From: Limisphaerales bacterium
Lineage (GTDB): Bacteria; Verrucomicrobiota; Verrucomicrobiia; Limisphaerales; UBA11358
Assembly (NCBI GenBank): GCA_025360325.1
Contig: JANYCI010000270.1
Span: 1 to 32,852 of the forward strand
Direction: 5' to 3'
Length of the DNA: 32,852 bases
Both the position numbers and the translations under genes were made by a program. This document shows, in pieces, positions 23,293 to 32,093 of this stretch. Numbering within the stretch: position 1 is the stretch's first letter; each line of letters begins with the position of its first letter. The notes under the pieces are model-generated. The model ran no database searches. It was given only the letters and a program-made list of their open reading frames with translations, and was not told the origin of the DNA.

Positions 23293-25119
23293 TTAACTTT
23301 TCTGCGCTGCCTTCGCCCACGCGTCTTTCAAAGTGATCGTCCGATTAAAAACCAATTTGCTCGCGCTGTCTTTATCCAACGCAAAATACGCGAGGCGCTC
23401 GAATTGATAACGCTCTTCAAAATTCGCGTCTTTCAAACTCGGTTCGCATTTGGCGGTGATGACTTCGAGCGAGTGCGGGTTGAGATGCTTTTTGAAATCA
23501 CCGTCGGCATCCGGTTCCGGCACGGTGAAGAGCCGGTCGTAGAGGCGCACTTCGGCATCTACGGCGTGCGCGGCGCTGACCCAATGGATCGTGCCTTTTA
23601 CTTTGCGCGCGGAGGTCGCGCCGCCCATCTTGCTGTCGAGATCGGCGGTGCAGCGCAGTTCGGTGATGTTGCCAGCGGCGTCTTTGATGATCTCTTCGCA
23701 CTTGATGATGAAGGCGTATTTCAAACGCACTTCGCCGCCGGGCTTGAGGCGGAAAAATTTAGGCGGCGGAATTTCCTGGAAGTCATCGCGCTCAATAAAT
23801 AATTCGCGAGCAAAAGGCATTTTGCGTCCGCCAGAAATCGGATCCTCTGGATTGTTGATGGCGTTGAGTTCTTCCACTTTGCCTTCGGGATAATTCGTGA
23901 TGACAACTTTGATCGGGCGCAGCACGGCGAGACGGCGTTGGGCGTGTTTGTTCAAATCCTCGCGAATGGTGTGTTCCAAAACGCTCACGTCCGTGATGCC
24001 GTTGTATTTCGTGATGCCAATGTTGTAAGCAAAATTCCGCAACGCCTGCGCGGTGACGCCGCGCCGACGGATGCCGCAGATCGTGGGCATCCGCGGATCG
24101 TCCCAGCCGGTTACGAGATTTTCTTCGACGAGCTGCATGAGTTTGCGTTTGCTCATCACGGTGTAGCCGAGCGAGAGGCGCGCGAACTCGTATTGATGCG
24201 GCAGGGGACGCGCGAGGTCGAGCGATTCCAAAATCCAATCGTAAAGCGGACGGTGCACTTCAAACTCCAGCGTGCAGATTGAGTGCGTGATGCCTTCGAT
24301 GTAATCACTCAAGCAGTGCGCGAAATCATACATCGGATAGATGCGCCACTTCGCGCCGGTCTGATGATGGTCGGCAGTTTTGATGCGGTAGAGCAGGGGA
24401 TCGCGCAACCAGATGTTCGGCGCGTCCACGATAATTTTTGCGCGGAGCACGCGGGTGCCGTCGGGGAATTCACCGGCTTTCATGCGCGTGAACAAATCTA
24501 AATTCTCCGCCACGCTGCGGTCGCGGAACGGCGAGGGTTTTCCGTTGCGACGAAATTCATCCGTCTGATCCGGCGTTAAATCGCAGACGAAAGCTTTGCC
24601 ATTTTTGATGAGCGCGACGGCAAATTCGTAAATCTGATCAAAGTAATCGCTCGCGTAAAACGGTTCTAACTTGATGGCGGAATGTTGGCGCTCGCTTTCT
24701 GACGTGCCGAAGACGGGCGGTTGGAAAAAATCTTTTTTGCCTTCGACCATTTTTTCTTCCGGTGCTTTGCCCGCATGTTTGAGTCCGAGCCGATCTTCCG
24801 CCCAGCCGCCGAGCAGCCAATTCACGTCGGCCTGAATGGACTCGACGTATTCGATGTCTTCCTTCGTCGGATTAGTGTCATCCATGCGGAGATTACAGAC
24901 GCCGCCGAACTCGCGCGCGATGCCGAAGTTCAGGCAAATACTTTTCGCGTGGCCGATGTGCAGATAGCCATTCGGCTCCGGCGGAAAGCGCGTGTGGATT
25001 TTTGGATAGCGTCCCTCGGCAACGTGTGCGGCCACGATGTCGCGGATGAAATCAGACGGCGCAGGCGGCGCGACGGGAACTGCCGGATCGGCGGGAATTT
25101 TTTCAATCGGATTGCTCAT
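23293..25119 (-). CDS. glnS: Glutaminyl-tRNA synthetase
   Basis: A 608-residue class I synthetase. It contains RFPPEPNGYLHIGHAKSICL with the HIGH motif, NLRMDDTNPTKEDIEYVESI, VMSKRKLMQLVEE (the KMSKS equivalent), GWDDPRMPTICGIRRRGV and the GlnRS C-terminal anticodon-binding beta-barrels. It charges tRNA-Gln directly in the cytoplasm. I chose the ATG at 25119, before a Pro/Ala-rich leader, although the frame is open to 25191. The broken zeta gene begins at the base after its stop. It is divergent from typA across 334 bases. Confidence 0.97.
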   Translation of the reverse strand: MSNPIEKIPADPAVPVAPPAPSDFIRDIVAAHVAEGRYPKIHTRFPPEPNGYLHIGHAKSICLNFGIAREFGGVCNLRMDDTNPTKEDIEYVESIQADVNWLLGGWAEDRLGLKHAGKAPEEKMVEGKKDFFQPPVFGTSESERQHSAIKLEPFYASDYFDQIYEFAVALIKNGKAFVCDLTPDQTDEFRRNGKPSPFRDRSVAENLDLFTRMKAGEFPDGTRVLRAKIIVDAPNIWLRDPLLYRIKTADHHQTGAKWRIYPMYDFAHCLSDYIEGITHSICTLEFEVHRPLYDWILESLDLARPLPHQYEFARLSLGYTVMSKRKLMQLVEENLVTGWDDPRMPTICGIRRRGVTAQALRNFAYNIGITKYNGITDVSVLEHTIREDLNKHAQRRLAVLRPIKVVITNYPEGKVEELNAINNPEDPISGGRKMPFARELFIERDDFQEIPPPKFFRLKPGGEVRLKYAFIIKCEEIIKDAAGNITELRCTADLDSKMGGATSARKVKGTIHWVSAAHAVDAEVRLYDRLFTVPEPDADGDFKKHLNPHSLEVITAKCEPSLKDANFEERYQFERLAYFALDKDSASKLVFNRTITLKDAWAKAAQKS

Positions 25120-25453
25120 TTGTTGGTGGAGAATAACAAAGCCTGCACGCGATGGCAAATGGACGAGACCAACCTCGGTTTTTCCGTGCACAGTTTGCTA
25201 CTACCGCCGAATGGTGGAAGTTCTCGCGCTGCGGTGGGCGGAACGAGTGAGAGAAAAATATCTGCCCTTTCCAAGGCGTTGCGCCGCTGCACGCGGCGCT
25301 GGTTTTCGCAGCGCGAAAACCGCCACCCCCCGACAGTTTGCCAATCAGGGACAGTGTCAAAATGCGATCTCAATCGTTTCGCCACCGAATCGTGACTTGA
25401 CCTTTCGCGCGCAAACGGCAGACTGTGCGACTATTTTAGAACCTTTTGAATCT
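25120..25453. other. Divergent glnS-typA intergenic region with two tandem hairpins
   Basis: No convincing gene is present, although several spurious frames cross it. Two perfect hairpins sit side by side: GCGCCGC/GCGGCGC (25281-25299) and GGTTTTCGC/GCGAAAACC (25301-25321). They lie about 130 bases before the typA ATG. A TTGACC at 25397 could be a -35 box for typA, but no -10 box was found at a good spacing. The stretch near 25200-25260 looks like a dispersed repeat, not proven. Confidence 0.5.
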
Positions 25454-27289
25454 ATGCAGCACATAAGAAATATCGCGATTATCGCTCACGTTGACCACGG
25501 CAAAACCACACTCGTAGATTGCTTGCTCAAGCAATCGGGAACCTTCCGCGAAAACCAGCACGAAACCAAAGAGGAACGCCTGATGGATTCGATGGACCTT
25601 GAAAAAGAAAAGGGCATCACCATCCGCGCCAAAAATGCCGCGTTCAAATACAAAGATTTTCACATCAACATTGTTGATACTCCCGGACACGCGGATTTCG
25701 GCGGCGAAGTGGAACGCATCATGAACATGATTGATGGCGTGTTGCTCGTGGTGGATTCCGCTGAAGGTCCGCAGGCGCAAACGCGCTTCGTGTTGCGCAA
25801 AGCTCTCGAAGCCGGTGCGAAGCCGATTGTGGTCATCAACAAAATTGACCGCGAGAACGCGAACCCGAAAAAAGTTTTGGATCAGGTTTTTGAATTGTTC
25901 ATGTCGCTCAACGCGACGGATGAGCAGTTGGATTTCCCGTTTATTTATTGCTCGGCCAAGGAAGGTTACGCCAAGGTCGAACTCGAACACGTCAGCGGCA
26001 CGATGGAACCGTTGTTCGATGCGATCGTGAAACACATTCCGCCGCCGCGCGCGAAAGCCGGTGACGGTTTTCAATTGCTCGTGGCGAATTTGGATTATTC
26101 CGAATACCTTGGTCGTATCGCGTTCGGCAAAATTGTCGAAGGCAAACTCAAAGTGGGCGACCCCGCAATTTGCCGTCATGGCAGTGGCAAAATTTCCAAG
26201 GGCAAGATTACCATGCTCTACCATTTCGAGGGCATGAAGCGGATCGAAATTCAAGAAGCCCACGCCGGCGACATCGTGGGTATCGCGGGTTTCGAGGAAG
26301 TTTTCATCGGCGAAACGATTTGCGATTCTGAATTGCGCGCCACACTGCCGTATATTCCGATTGATCCGCCGACGATTCAAATGGAATTTGCCGTGAATGA
26401 CGGCCCGCTCGCGGGCAAAGAAGGCAAGCTTGTCACCGCGCGTCACATTTGGGATCGCCTCGTGAAAGAAATCCGCACGAACGTCGCCCTCCGCATCGCC
26501 CAGACCAGCGACCCGAAAATTTTCGCGGTCAGCGGACGCGGCGAAATGCAGATCGCCATTCTCGTCGAACAGATGCGCCGCGAAGGCCATGAAGTTCTCG
26601 TCTCGCGCCCCGAAGTGTTGTGGCAAAAAGGCGCGGACGGCAAGGCGCTGGAGCCGATTGAAAAATTGTATGTTGAAGTTCCGAGCGAAAATCTCGGCAA
26701 CATCATGGAAAATCTTTCGGGCCGCAAGGCGCAGATCACCAACATGAATCACGTCGGCACGCAAGTCTCCGTCGAGGCGCTCGTCCCGATGCGCGGCTTG
26801 ATTGGTTTTGAAACTGACCTCGTGAACTCCACCAAGGGCATGGGCGTGATGAGCCATCTCTTCCACGAATACGGCGAAGATCGCGGCGAAATTGCCGCGC
26901 GCAAAAACGGTTCGCTCGTCTCGATGGATGACGGTGAAGCCACGAGCTACGCGCTGAACATGGTGCAGGAACGCGGCCGTTTGATGATCGCGCCCGGCGA
27001 CCATGTTTACGTCGGCATGATCGTTGGTGAAAACGCCCGCGAAAATGACATCCCCGTGAATCCGGTGAAGGAAAAGCGCCTCACGAATATGCGTTCGCAA
27101 GGCGACGGCAAAGGCATCGCGCTTTCGCCGCCGATGAAACTCTCGCTCGAACGCGCGTTGGAATATATTGACGTGGATGAATACGTGGAAGCCACGCCGA
27201 AGAGCCTGCGCCTGCGCAAAAAAGTGTTGGATGAGAACGCCCGCAAGCGTTCCGAAAAATCCCGCGCGATTAAATACGTGCAGGAATAA
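25454..27289 (+). CDS. typA: Ribosome-associated translational GTPase TypA/BipA
   Basis: A 611-residue translation-factor GTPase. The G domain has [15 protein letters not shown], the switch-region [27 protein letters not shown] and VINKID; then come the beta-barrel domain 2, domain III and V elements ([32 protein letters not shown]) and the C-terminal TypA domain ([20 protein letters not shown], about 555-600). I chose the ATG at 25454, preceding [10 protein letters not shown]; the frame is open far upstream but has no relation to TypA there. The protein binds ribosomes and aids 50S assembly and stress growth. A strong terminator follows. Confidence 0.97.
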   Translation: MQHIRNIAIIAHVDHGKTTLVDCLLKQSGTFRENQHETKEERLMDSMDLEKEKGITIRAKNAAFKYKDFHINIVDTPGHADFGGEVERIMNMIDGVLLVVDSAEGPQAQTRFVLRKALEAGAKPIVVINKIDRENANPKKVLDQVFELFMSLNATDEQLDFPFIYCSAKEGYAKVELEHVSGTMEPLFDAIVKHIPPPRAKAGDGFQLLVANLDYSEYLGRIAFGKIVEGKLKVGDPAICRHGSGKISKGKITMLYHFEGMKRIEIQEAHAGDIVGIAGFEEVFIGETICDSELRATLPYIPIDPPTIQMEFAVNDGPLAGKEGKLVTARHIWDRLVKEIRTNVALRIAQTSDPKIFAVSGRGEMQIAILVEQMRREGHEVLVSRPEVLWQKGADGKALEPIEKLYVEVPSENLGNIMENLSGRKAQITNMNHVGTQVSVEALVPMRGLIGFETDLVNSTKGMGVMSHLFHEYGEDRGEIAARKNGSLVSMDDGEATSYALNMVQERGRLMIAPGDHVYVGMIVGENARENDIPVNPVKEKRLTNMRSQGDGKGIALSPPMKLSLERALEYIDVDEYVEATPKSLRLRKKVLDENARKRSEKSRAIKYVQE

Positions 27290-27304
27290 AAAGTCCCTTT
27301 CTAC

Positions 27305-27340
27305 AACCGCCGTCTGGAGCAATCCGGGCGGCGGTTTTTT
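27305..27340 (+). terminator. Rho-independent terminator after typA
   Basis: AACCGCCG-TCTGGA pairs with TCCGGG-CGGCGGTT through a GCAA tetraloop, giving a 14-pair stem with two G-U pairs, followed by a T6 run. It begins 15 bases after the typA stop. Confidence 0.9.
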
Positions 27341-27459
27341 ATATGGAATCAATGCACCGATGCTTTGACAGTCGGTGACGCGACGGAAATTCACTTTACG
27401 AACCACGTTTGTTTGCTAATCTCGACGGCCTTTGTTTCATTGAGGCAGTTAATTTTTTT

Positions 27460-28704
27460 ATGGCCAAACTTTTCATTGAAGATGTCAGCTTGCACGGCAA
27501 GCGCGCGCTGATCCGCGTGGATTTCAACGTGCCGCAGGATAAAATCACCGGCGCGATCACCAACACTAAGCGCATCGAAGCCGCGTTGCCGACCATTCGC
27601 TATGCGCTGGATCAAGGCGCGTCGGTGATTCTAATGAGCCACCTCGGTCGTCCCGATGGCAAGCGTATCGAGAAATTTTCCCTGAAGCCCGTGGCCGATG
27701 CGCTGGCGAAATTGCTCGGCAAGCCAGTGCAATTTCTCAATGACTGCGTCGGCGCGGAAGTCGAAGCCGCGTGCGCCAAGGCCAAACCCGGCGATGTGAT
27801 TTTGCTCGAAAATTTGCGCTTCCACATTGAGGAAGAGGGCAAGGTGAAGCTTGAAGATGGAACCAAGTTGAAAGCCGACGCCGAAAAGGTGAAAGCCTTC
27901 CGCGCCAGCCTCACAAAGCTCGGTGATGTTTATATCAATGACGCTTTCGGCACGGCGCATCGCGATCACAGCTCGATGACTGGCGTGTTGCTCCCGCAAC
28001 GTGCGTGTGGCTATTTGATGAAGAAGGAACTCGACGCGTTTGGCGCAGTGCTCGACCACCCGAAACGTCCGTTACTCGCGATTCTCGGCGGCTCGAAAGT
28101 TGCGGACAAGATTCAACTCATCAACAACCTGCTCGACAAGGCTGATGAAATTATCATTGGCGGCGGCATGGCTTATACTTTCCGCAAGGTGCAAGAAAAC
28201 ATGAGCATCGGCAATTCGCTCTTTGATGCCGAGGGCGCGAAGATTGTGCCTGAACTGCTGGCGAAGGCCAAAGCTCTTGGCAAAAAAATTCATCTGCCCG
28301 TGGATTGGGTGACGGGTGATAAGTTCGGCCCCGATGCCAAGGTCGGCAGCGCGACGTTGCAAAGCGGCATCCCGGATGGCGTGGAAGGCATGGATGCCGG
28401 TCCGGAATCGTCCAAGCAATTCGCGGCGGTCATCGCCCGCGCCAAGACGATTATTTGGAACGGCCCTCCCGGCGTGTTTGAATTTCCCGCATTTGAAAAA
28501 GCCACCAAAGCAATGGCCGATGCCATCGTAGCGGTTACGGCAGCCGGGGCGACAACAGTGGTTGGCGGCGGCGACACGGCGACGGCGGCAAAGAAATTCG
28601 GTGCGGACAAAAAAGTGTCGCACACCTCGACCGGCGGCGGCGCGTCGTTAGAATTTCTCGAAGGCAAAGTGTTGCCCGGCGTAGCGGCACTTTCGGAGAA
28701 ATAA
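27460..28704 (+). CDS. pgk: Phosphoglycerate kinase
   Basis: A 414-residue protein with the PGK signature [11 protein letters not shown] near the start, [10 protein letters not shown] (substrate site), [26 protein letters not shown], and the C-terminal nucleotide-binding [11 protein letters not shown] and [11 protein letters not shown] ending [16 protein letters not shown]. It converts 1,3-bisphosphoglycerate and ADP to 3-phosphoglycerate and ATP in glycolysis. I chose the ATG at 27460; the open frame to 27409 encodes a non-PGK leader. It is the first gene of the pgk-tpiA-secG run. An inverted-repeat unit with a GxxExxY gene follows. Confidence 0.98.
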   Translation: MAKLFIEDVSLHGKRALIRVDFNVPQDKITGAITNTKRIEAALPTIRYALDQGASVILMSHLGRPDGKRIEKFSLKPVADALAKLLGKPVQFLNDCVGAEVEAACAKAKPGDVILLENLRFHIEEEGKVKLEDGTKLKADAEKVKAFRASLTKLGDVYINDAFGTAHRDHSSMTGVLLPQRACGYLMKKELDAFGAVLDHPKRPLLAILGGSKVADKIQLINNLLDKADEIIIGGGMAYTFRKVQENMSIGNSLFDAEGAKIVPELLAKAKALGKKIHLPVDWVTGDKFGPDAKVGSATLQSGIPDGVEGMDAGPESSKQFAAVIARAKTIIWNGPPGVFEFPAFEKATKAMADAIVAVTAAGATTVVGGGDTATAAKKFGADKKVSHTSTGGGASLEFLEGKVLPGVAALSEK

Positions 28705-28721
28705 ATTTAACGCAAAAGAAA

Positions 28722-29244
28722 TTAACGCAAAGGCGCAAAGGTTCAAAGACGCCAAGTTAAAACAGTTTTCTCTGCGCCTTTTGCCCTTGGTGTCTTTGCG
28801 TTAAAAATTAGCGTTAATAAAGACTATGACCGAGAACGAAATCAGCAAAGTGATTGTGGATGCAGCGATTGAGGTTCATCGGGAGCTGGGTGGGCCGGGA
28901 TTGTTGGAAAGTGTTTATGAAGAAGCCATGGTCGAGGAACTGACTCGGCGCGGACTTAAAGTGGAACGGCAGTTGCAAGTGCCGATTATTTACAAAGGCA
29001 AACAACTGGCGAGTCCGCTGCGACTGGATTTGAAAGTGAATGGATTGGTGCTGGTGGACAACAAAGCCGTGGCGGAATTGAATCCAATTTTTGAAGCGCA
29101 GATGTTGACGTATTTGCGTTTAACGAAGTTGAAGCTGGGATTGGTCATTAATTTTGGTGAGCGTTATGTGAAGAATGGAATTCACCGCGTTGTGAATGGT
29201 TTGCAACAACTTTGCGTCTTTGAACCTTTGCGCCTTTGCGTTAA
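28722..29244. mobile_element. Candidate GxxExxY unit bounded by perfect 31-bp inverted repeats
   Basis: The 31 bases at 28722-28752 are the exact reverse complement of 29214-29244 (core AACGCAAAGGCGCAAAGG). A third, degenerate arm at about 28771-28803 pairs with the left arm, forming a hairpin before the gene. The unit encloses the GxxExxY gene and sits between pgk and tpiA. No transposase is present and no target duplication was found, so mobility is inferred. Confidence 0.6.
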
Positions 29245-29254
29245 AATTTTTTGA
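28826..29254 (+). CDS. GxxExxY-type protein (PD-(D/E)XK-nuclease-like family)
   Basis: A 142-residue protein with the name-giving motif in GLLESVYEEAMVEEL (G-x2-E-x2-Y), preceded by VIVDAAIEVHRELGG. A nuclease-like core follows: LRLDLKVNGLVLVDNKAV, where Asp...Asp-x-Lys takes the place of the D...ExK triad, then LTYLRLTKLKLGLVINFG. The family is annotated as uncharacterised (I recall TIGR04256, Pfam PDDEXK_3). The last 14 residues (LCVFEPLRLCVKIF) are encoded by the right 31-bp inverted repeat and its edge. It ends three bases before tpiA, so it probably shares the pgk-tpiA transcript. Function is unknown; DNA cleavage is a family-level guess. Confidence 0.88.
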   Translation: MTENEISKVIVDAAIEVHRELGGPGLLESVYEEAMVEELTRRGLKVERQLQVPIIYKGKQLASPLRLDLKVNGLVLVDNKAVAELNPIFEAQMLTYLRLTKLKLGLVINFGERYVKNGIHRVVNGLQQLCVFEPLRLCVKIF

Positions 29255-29257
29255 AAC

Positions 29258-30022
29258 ATGAATAAAGAAAGAAAACTGATCATTGCCGGTAACTGGAAGA
29301 TGAACAAGACCGTCGCCGAGGCACTCACGCTGGTGGAAGACCTCAAGCGCGATCTTGCCAACGTGAAGGAAGTGGACATCGTTATCGCGCCGCCGTTCAC
29401 CGCGTTGAGCGAAGTGTCCAAGGCCACGCTCGACTCGACCATTCGCCTCGCCGCGCAAAACATGAGCGAGAATAATTTTGGCGCGTTCACTGGCGAAACC
29501 TGCGCGGGAATGTTGAAAGAATTTTCCGTGCGCTACGTCATTCTCGGCCACAGTGAACGTCGGCAGTTTCAAAAAGAATCTGACGCGCTCATTGCCAAGA
29601 AAGCGTTGGCGGCTCACGCGGCCACGTTGAAACCCATCGTCTGCATCGGCGAAACGCTCGCCGAACGCGAAGGCAATCTCACCGAAAAAGTTTTGGAAAC
29701 CCAGACGCGCGGCAGCCTCGCCGGTTTGACCAAGGAACAAATGGTTGAAACCGTTCTGGCCTACGAGCCCGTCTGGGCCATCGGCACCGGCAAGACCGCC
29801 AGCACGCAGCAAGCGCAAGACGCCCACGCGTTCATCCGCAAGACGCTCGCGGCGATGTTCGATGACGCCACGGCGAAAAAGGTTCGCATCCAATACGGTG
29901 GCAGCGTGAAGCCCGCGAACGCGAAAGAGTTAATGAGCCAGCCCGATGTGGACGGCGCGCTCGTCGGTGGCGCTTCGCTCGAAGCGAGAAGTTTTGCTGA
30001 CATCATCAAGAATTCCATTTAA
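29258..30022 (+). CDS. tpiA: Triosephosphate isomerase
   Basis: A 254-residue TIM barrel. The catalytic lysine is in IIAGNWKMNKT (Lys14), the histidine in VILGHSERRQF, and the glutamate in LAYEPVWAIGTGKTA; the phosphate-binding IQYGGSVKPAN and DGALVGGASL close the barrel. The enzyme interconverts dihydroxyacetone phosphate and glyceraldehyde 3-phosphate. It starts three bases after the GxxExxY stop and is followed by secG after 12 bases. No strong Shine-Dalgarno sequence is visible before its ATG. Confidence 0.98.
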   Translation: MNKERKLIIAGNWKMNKTVAEALTLVEDLKRDLANVKEVDIVIAPPFTALSEVSKATLDSTIRLAAQNMSENNFGAFTGETCAGMLKEFSVRYVILGHSERRQFQKESDALIAKKALAAHAATLKPIVCIGETLAEREGNLTEKVLETQTRGSLAGLTKEQMVETVLAYEPVWAIGTGKTASTQQAQDAHAFIRKTLAAMFDDATAKKVRIQYGGSVKPANAKELMSQPDVDGALVGGASLEARSFADIIKNSI

Positions 30023-30034
30023 GATAACCAACCT

Positions 30035-30424
30035 ATGAATTTCATTGCCGACTTATTGACCTTTGTGCTCGTCATCAACTGTCTGTTGCTGATTTTTCTC
30101 GTGCTGGTTCAGTTGCCCAAGAAGGATGCCGGTGCGGGCATGGCTTTCGGCGCGGGTGCGGCGGATGCCTTGTTTGGCGCAGGTTCTGGCAACGCGTTGA
30201 CGAAAATCACCAAGTATGCGGCGGGCGCGCTCATCGTGCTGTGCCTCATGATTAACTACGCCAGCGCCAAATCCGGCCACGATAACGGTGCCAACTTCCA
30301 GAAGAAGCTTCAGCAAAAGCAGATGGAATCCACCGCGCCGTCGGCTCCGGCTCCGTCCATGACTCCCGCGCCCACTGCAACGCCGACAACGACTCCGGTG
30401 GTAACCTCGACGAACGCGAAGTAA
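30035..30424 (+). CDS. secG: SecG preprotein translocase subunit
   Basis: A 129-residue membrane protein with two hydrophobic segments (about 3-25 and 60-77) around the SecG loop LPKKDAGAGMAFGAGAADAL. SecG assists SecYEG-dependent export through the inner membrane. A Pro/Thr/Ala-rich tail of about 40 residues (PSAPAPSMTPAPTATPTTTP) extends it beyond the common ~75-110 residues. The position after pgk and tpiA is common in bacteria. A strong terminator follows. Confidence 0.92.
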   Translation: MNFIADLLTFVLVINCLLLIFLVLVQLPKKDAGAGMAFGAGAADALFGAGSGNALTKITKYAAGALIVLCLMINYASAKSGHDNGANFQKKLQQKQMESTAPSAPAPSMTPAPTATPTTTPVVTSTNAK

Positions 30425-30440
30425 ATTTCTTTTTCCACGA

Positions 30441-30474
30441 ACGCGCCGCGAATTTATCGCGGCGCGTTTTTTTT
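30441..30474 (+). terminator. Rho-independent terminator after secG
   Basis: An 11-bp perfect stem (ACGCGCCGCGA with TCGCGGCGCGT) around an ATTTA loop, followed by a T8 run. It begins 17 bases past the secG stop. Confidence 0.92.
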
Positions 30475-30755
30475 GCCACGATTGCCGTCTGCATTGCGTT
30501 TGCGCCGGACATAAACGCAGGTCATCAAGATCAAGTCAGTAAAGGCGGGGCGCAGCGGCGGCGGCTTAAAAACATTTTTAAAAAATTAACCGGCGATCAA
30601 TAGTCAGAAGGCAAACGTGATGCCCGTGCGGGTTGGAGGGTGGAACATGGTCGCTCGAAAATCACTCGCCATTTTTCTAATTCGCGTTCCGAGCTGGGAG
30701 CGGCGTGTGATTCAACCGCCAGAAAATACGTTTTGCCTAGCGGTCAACGGCGAAC
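30475..30755. other. Intergenic region with no gene seen
   Basis: Between the secG terminator and the 3' end of the convergent ROK gene. Short frames exist but none shows motifs or a good start. No repeat pair was found. I see nothing definite here. Confidence 0.5.
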
Positions 30756-31964
30756 TTACATGAGTTGCGCCATGAATTGCCGTTGCGCGACCAGCGTGAT
30801 GGCACCGCGCAGGCGCGGCCAAGTTTCCGGATCGGAAGTCACGATGCGGGTATTGGCGTGCGTCAGCGACCGCTGCTGGATGACGGCATCCACAATCGGC
30901 CCGACGCGGTTCCAGGCGCGGGTGACTTCGCCGATCACCACGATCACTTCCGGCGCGAGGCCGGTGACGAGCATGGCGAGACCGGCACCAAGCTGATGCG
31001 CCATTTGGTCTAATGACTTGCCAGCAATCACATCGTTCTGTTCCGCCAGCCGCAGCAAATCGGAGAAGGGCAGGGGCGACATATCGCTTTTGGAACCGGC
31101 TTGGACTTTACGGCCAGAGGCAAAGGCCGCGTAGCTGCGCATGGCCGCTGTGTTGGAGGCCAAGACTTCCCAGCAGCCACGGTTGCCGCAATGACATTTC
31201 GGGCCGCTGGCGTCGAGGGACACATGGCCAAATTCACCCGTCACGCCTTGCGCGCCGCGCAGCAACTGGCCGTTCATGATCATGCCCACGCCAATGCCTT
31301 CGGACACGGTGACAGCAATCAAATTAGACACGCCCTCGCCGTGGCGGTTAGCCCACAGTTCCGTCAGCGCGCACGCGTTGGCCGCGTTTTCAATTTCCAC
31401 TTTCAGTCCGGTCAGTTGTTCCAGCGGCGCTTGAAAATCTACGTCGTGCCAGTGCAAGTTCGGCGCGAACGTCAACCGGTGCGAGGCTGGGTCAATCCGG
31501 CCGGGCACGCTGATGCCGATGCCTTCATACGAACTTTTAGGATGCGCCCGCATCAAGTCCACGATGCGCCTTCCCAGCCGCGCGATAAAATCGTTGGGAT
31601 CATTTCCCGTGGGCATGGATTCGTGCGCCAGAATTTTCATGTCCAGATTCGCCACCGCCAGCGTGGTCACATCGGGATGGATGTCCACGCCGATAATGCC
31701 GCTGCGATCCAAATTCAGATGCAGAAAGGTTGGCTTGCGTCCGCGCGGCAGATGGCCGGTTGCGCCCTCGATCACCCAGCGTTCGGCAAGCAACTGCTCG
31801 GTGATGGCTGAAACCGTGCTGCGCTGCATTCCCGAACGCCGCGCTATACTTGCGCGCGAAATCGGCTGATGTTTGCGCACCAAGTTCAGCACGATCCGGC
31901 GGTTGATGTCCCGCGCCGTCTCGCTGCTCGCCACTCGGAAATTGTTGAGGTCAATCTTGTTCAC
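30756..31964 (-). CDS. ROK-family (NagC/XylR-type) transcriptional regulator
   Basis: A 402-residue protein. The N-terminal winged helix (about 15-75), with NLVRKHQPISRASIARRSG and STVSAITEQL, is a DNA-binding domain; the rest is a sugar-kinase-like ROK domain with IIGVDIHPDVTTLAVANLD, GISVPGRIDP, GVTGEFGHVSLD and the zinc-binding CHCGNRGCWEV. Such proteins repress sugar-use genes and are relieved by a sugar or sugar phosphate. The ligand is unknown. It is divergent from the ferredoxin-ASKHA gene across 129 bases, which may be the operator region, but its targets may lie elsewhere. Confidence 0.93.
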   Translation of the reverse strand: MNKIDLNNFRVASSETARDINRRIVLNLVRKHQPISRASIARRSGMQRSTVSAITEQLLAERWVIEGATGHLPRGRKPTFLHLNLDRSGIIGVDIHPDVTTLAVANLDMKILAHESMPTGNDPNDFIARLGRRIVDLMRAHPKSSYEGIGISVPGRIDPASHRLTFAPNLHWHDVDFQAPLEQLTGLKVEIENAANACALTELWANRHGEGVSNLIAVTVSEGIGVGMIMNGQLLRGAQGVTGEFGHVSLDASGPKCHCGNRGCWEVLASNTAAMRSYAAFASGRKVQAGSKSDMSPLPFSDLLRLAEQNDVIAGKSLDQMAHQLGAGLAMLVTGLAPEVIVVIGEVTRAWNRVGPIVDAVIQQRSLTHANTRIVTSDPETWPRLRGAITLVAQRQFMAQLM

Positions 31965-32093
31965 GTTCTTTTGGAAACTTGCCTCGGTCGGGTGACACTC
32001 TGCACGAATAATGCTATTTGTTCAACCCCCGAATAAAATCTCATTTCCCATCCCCTGCGCCAGCCGTTACGATGACCTCACCGCAAAAATACT

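Noticed and set aside
25436-27406. 656-residue antisense frame over typA
   Set aside because: It is the complement of a fully recognisable TypA gene; its composition (His/Phe/Arg-rich, no motif) is typical of a shadow frame in GC-rich DNA.
30603-30755. Possible short gene after the secG terminator
   Set aside because: Frames here have no ribosome-binding site or motif and run antisense into the ROK gene.
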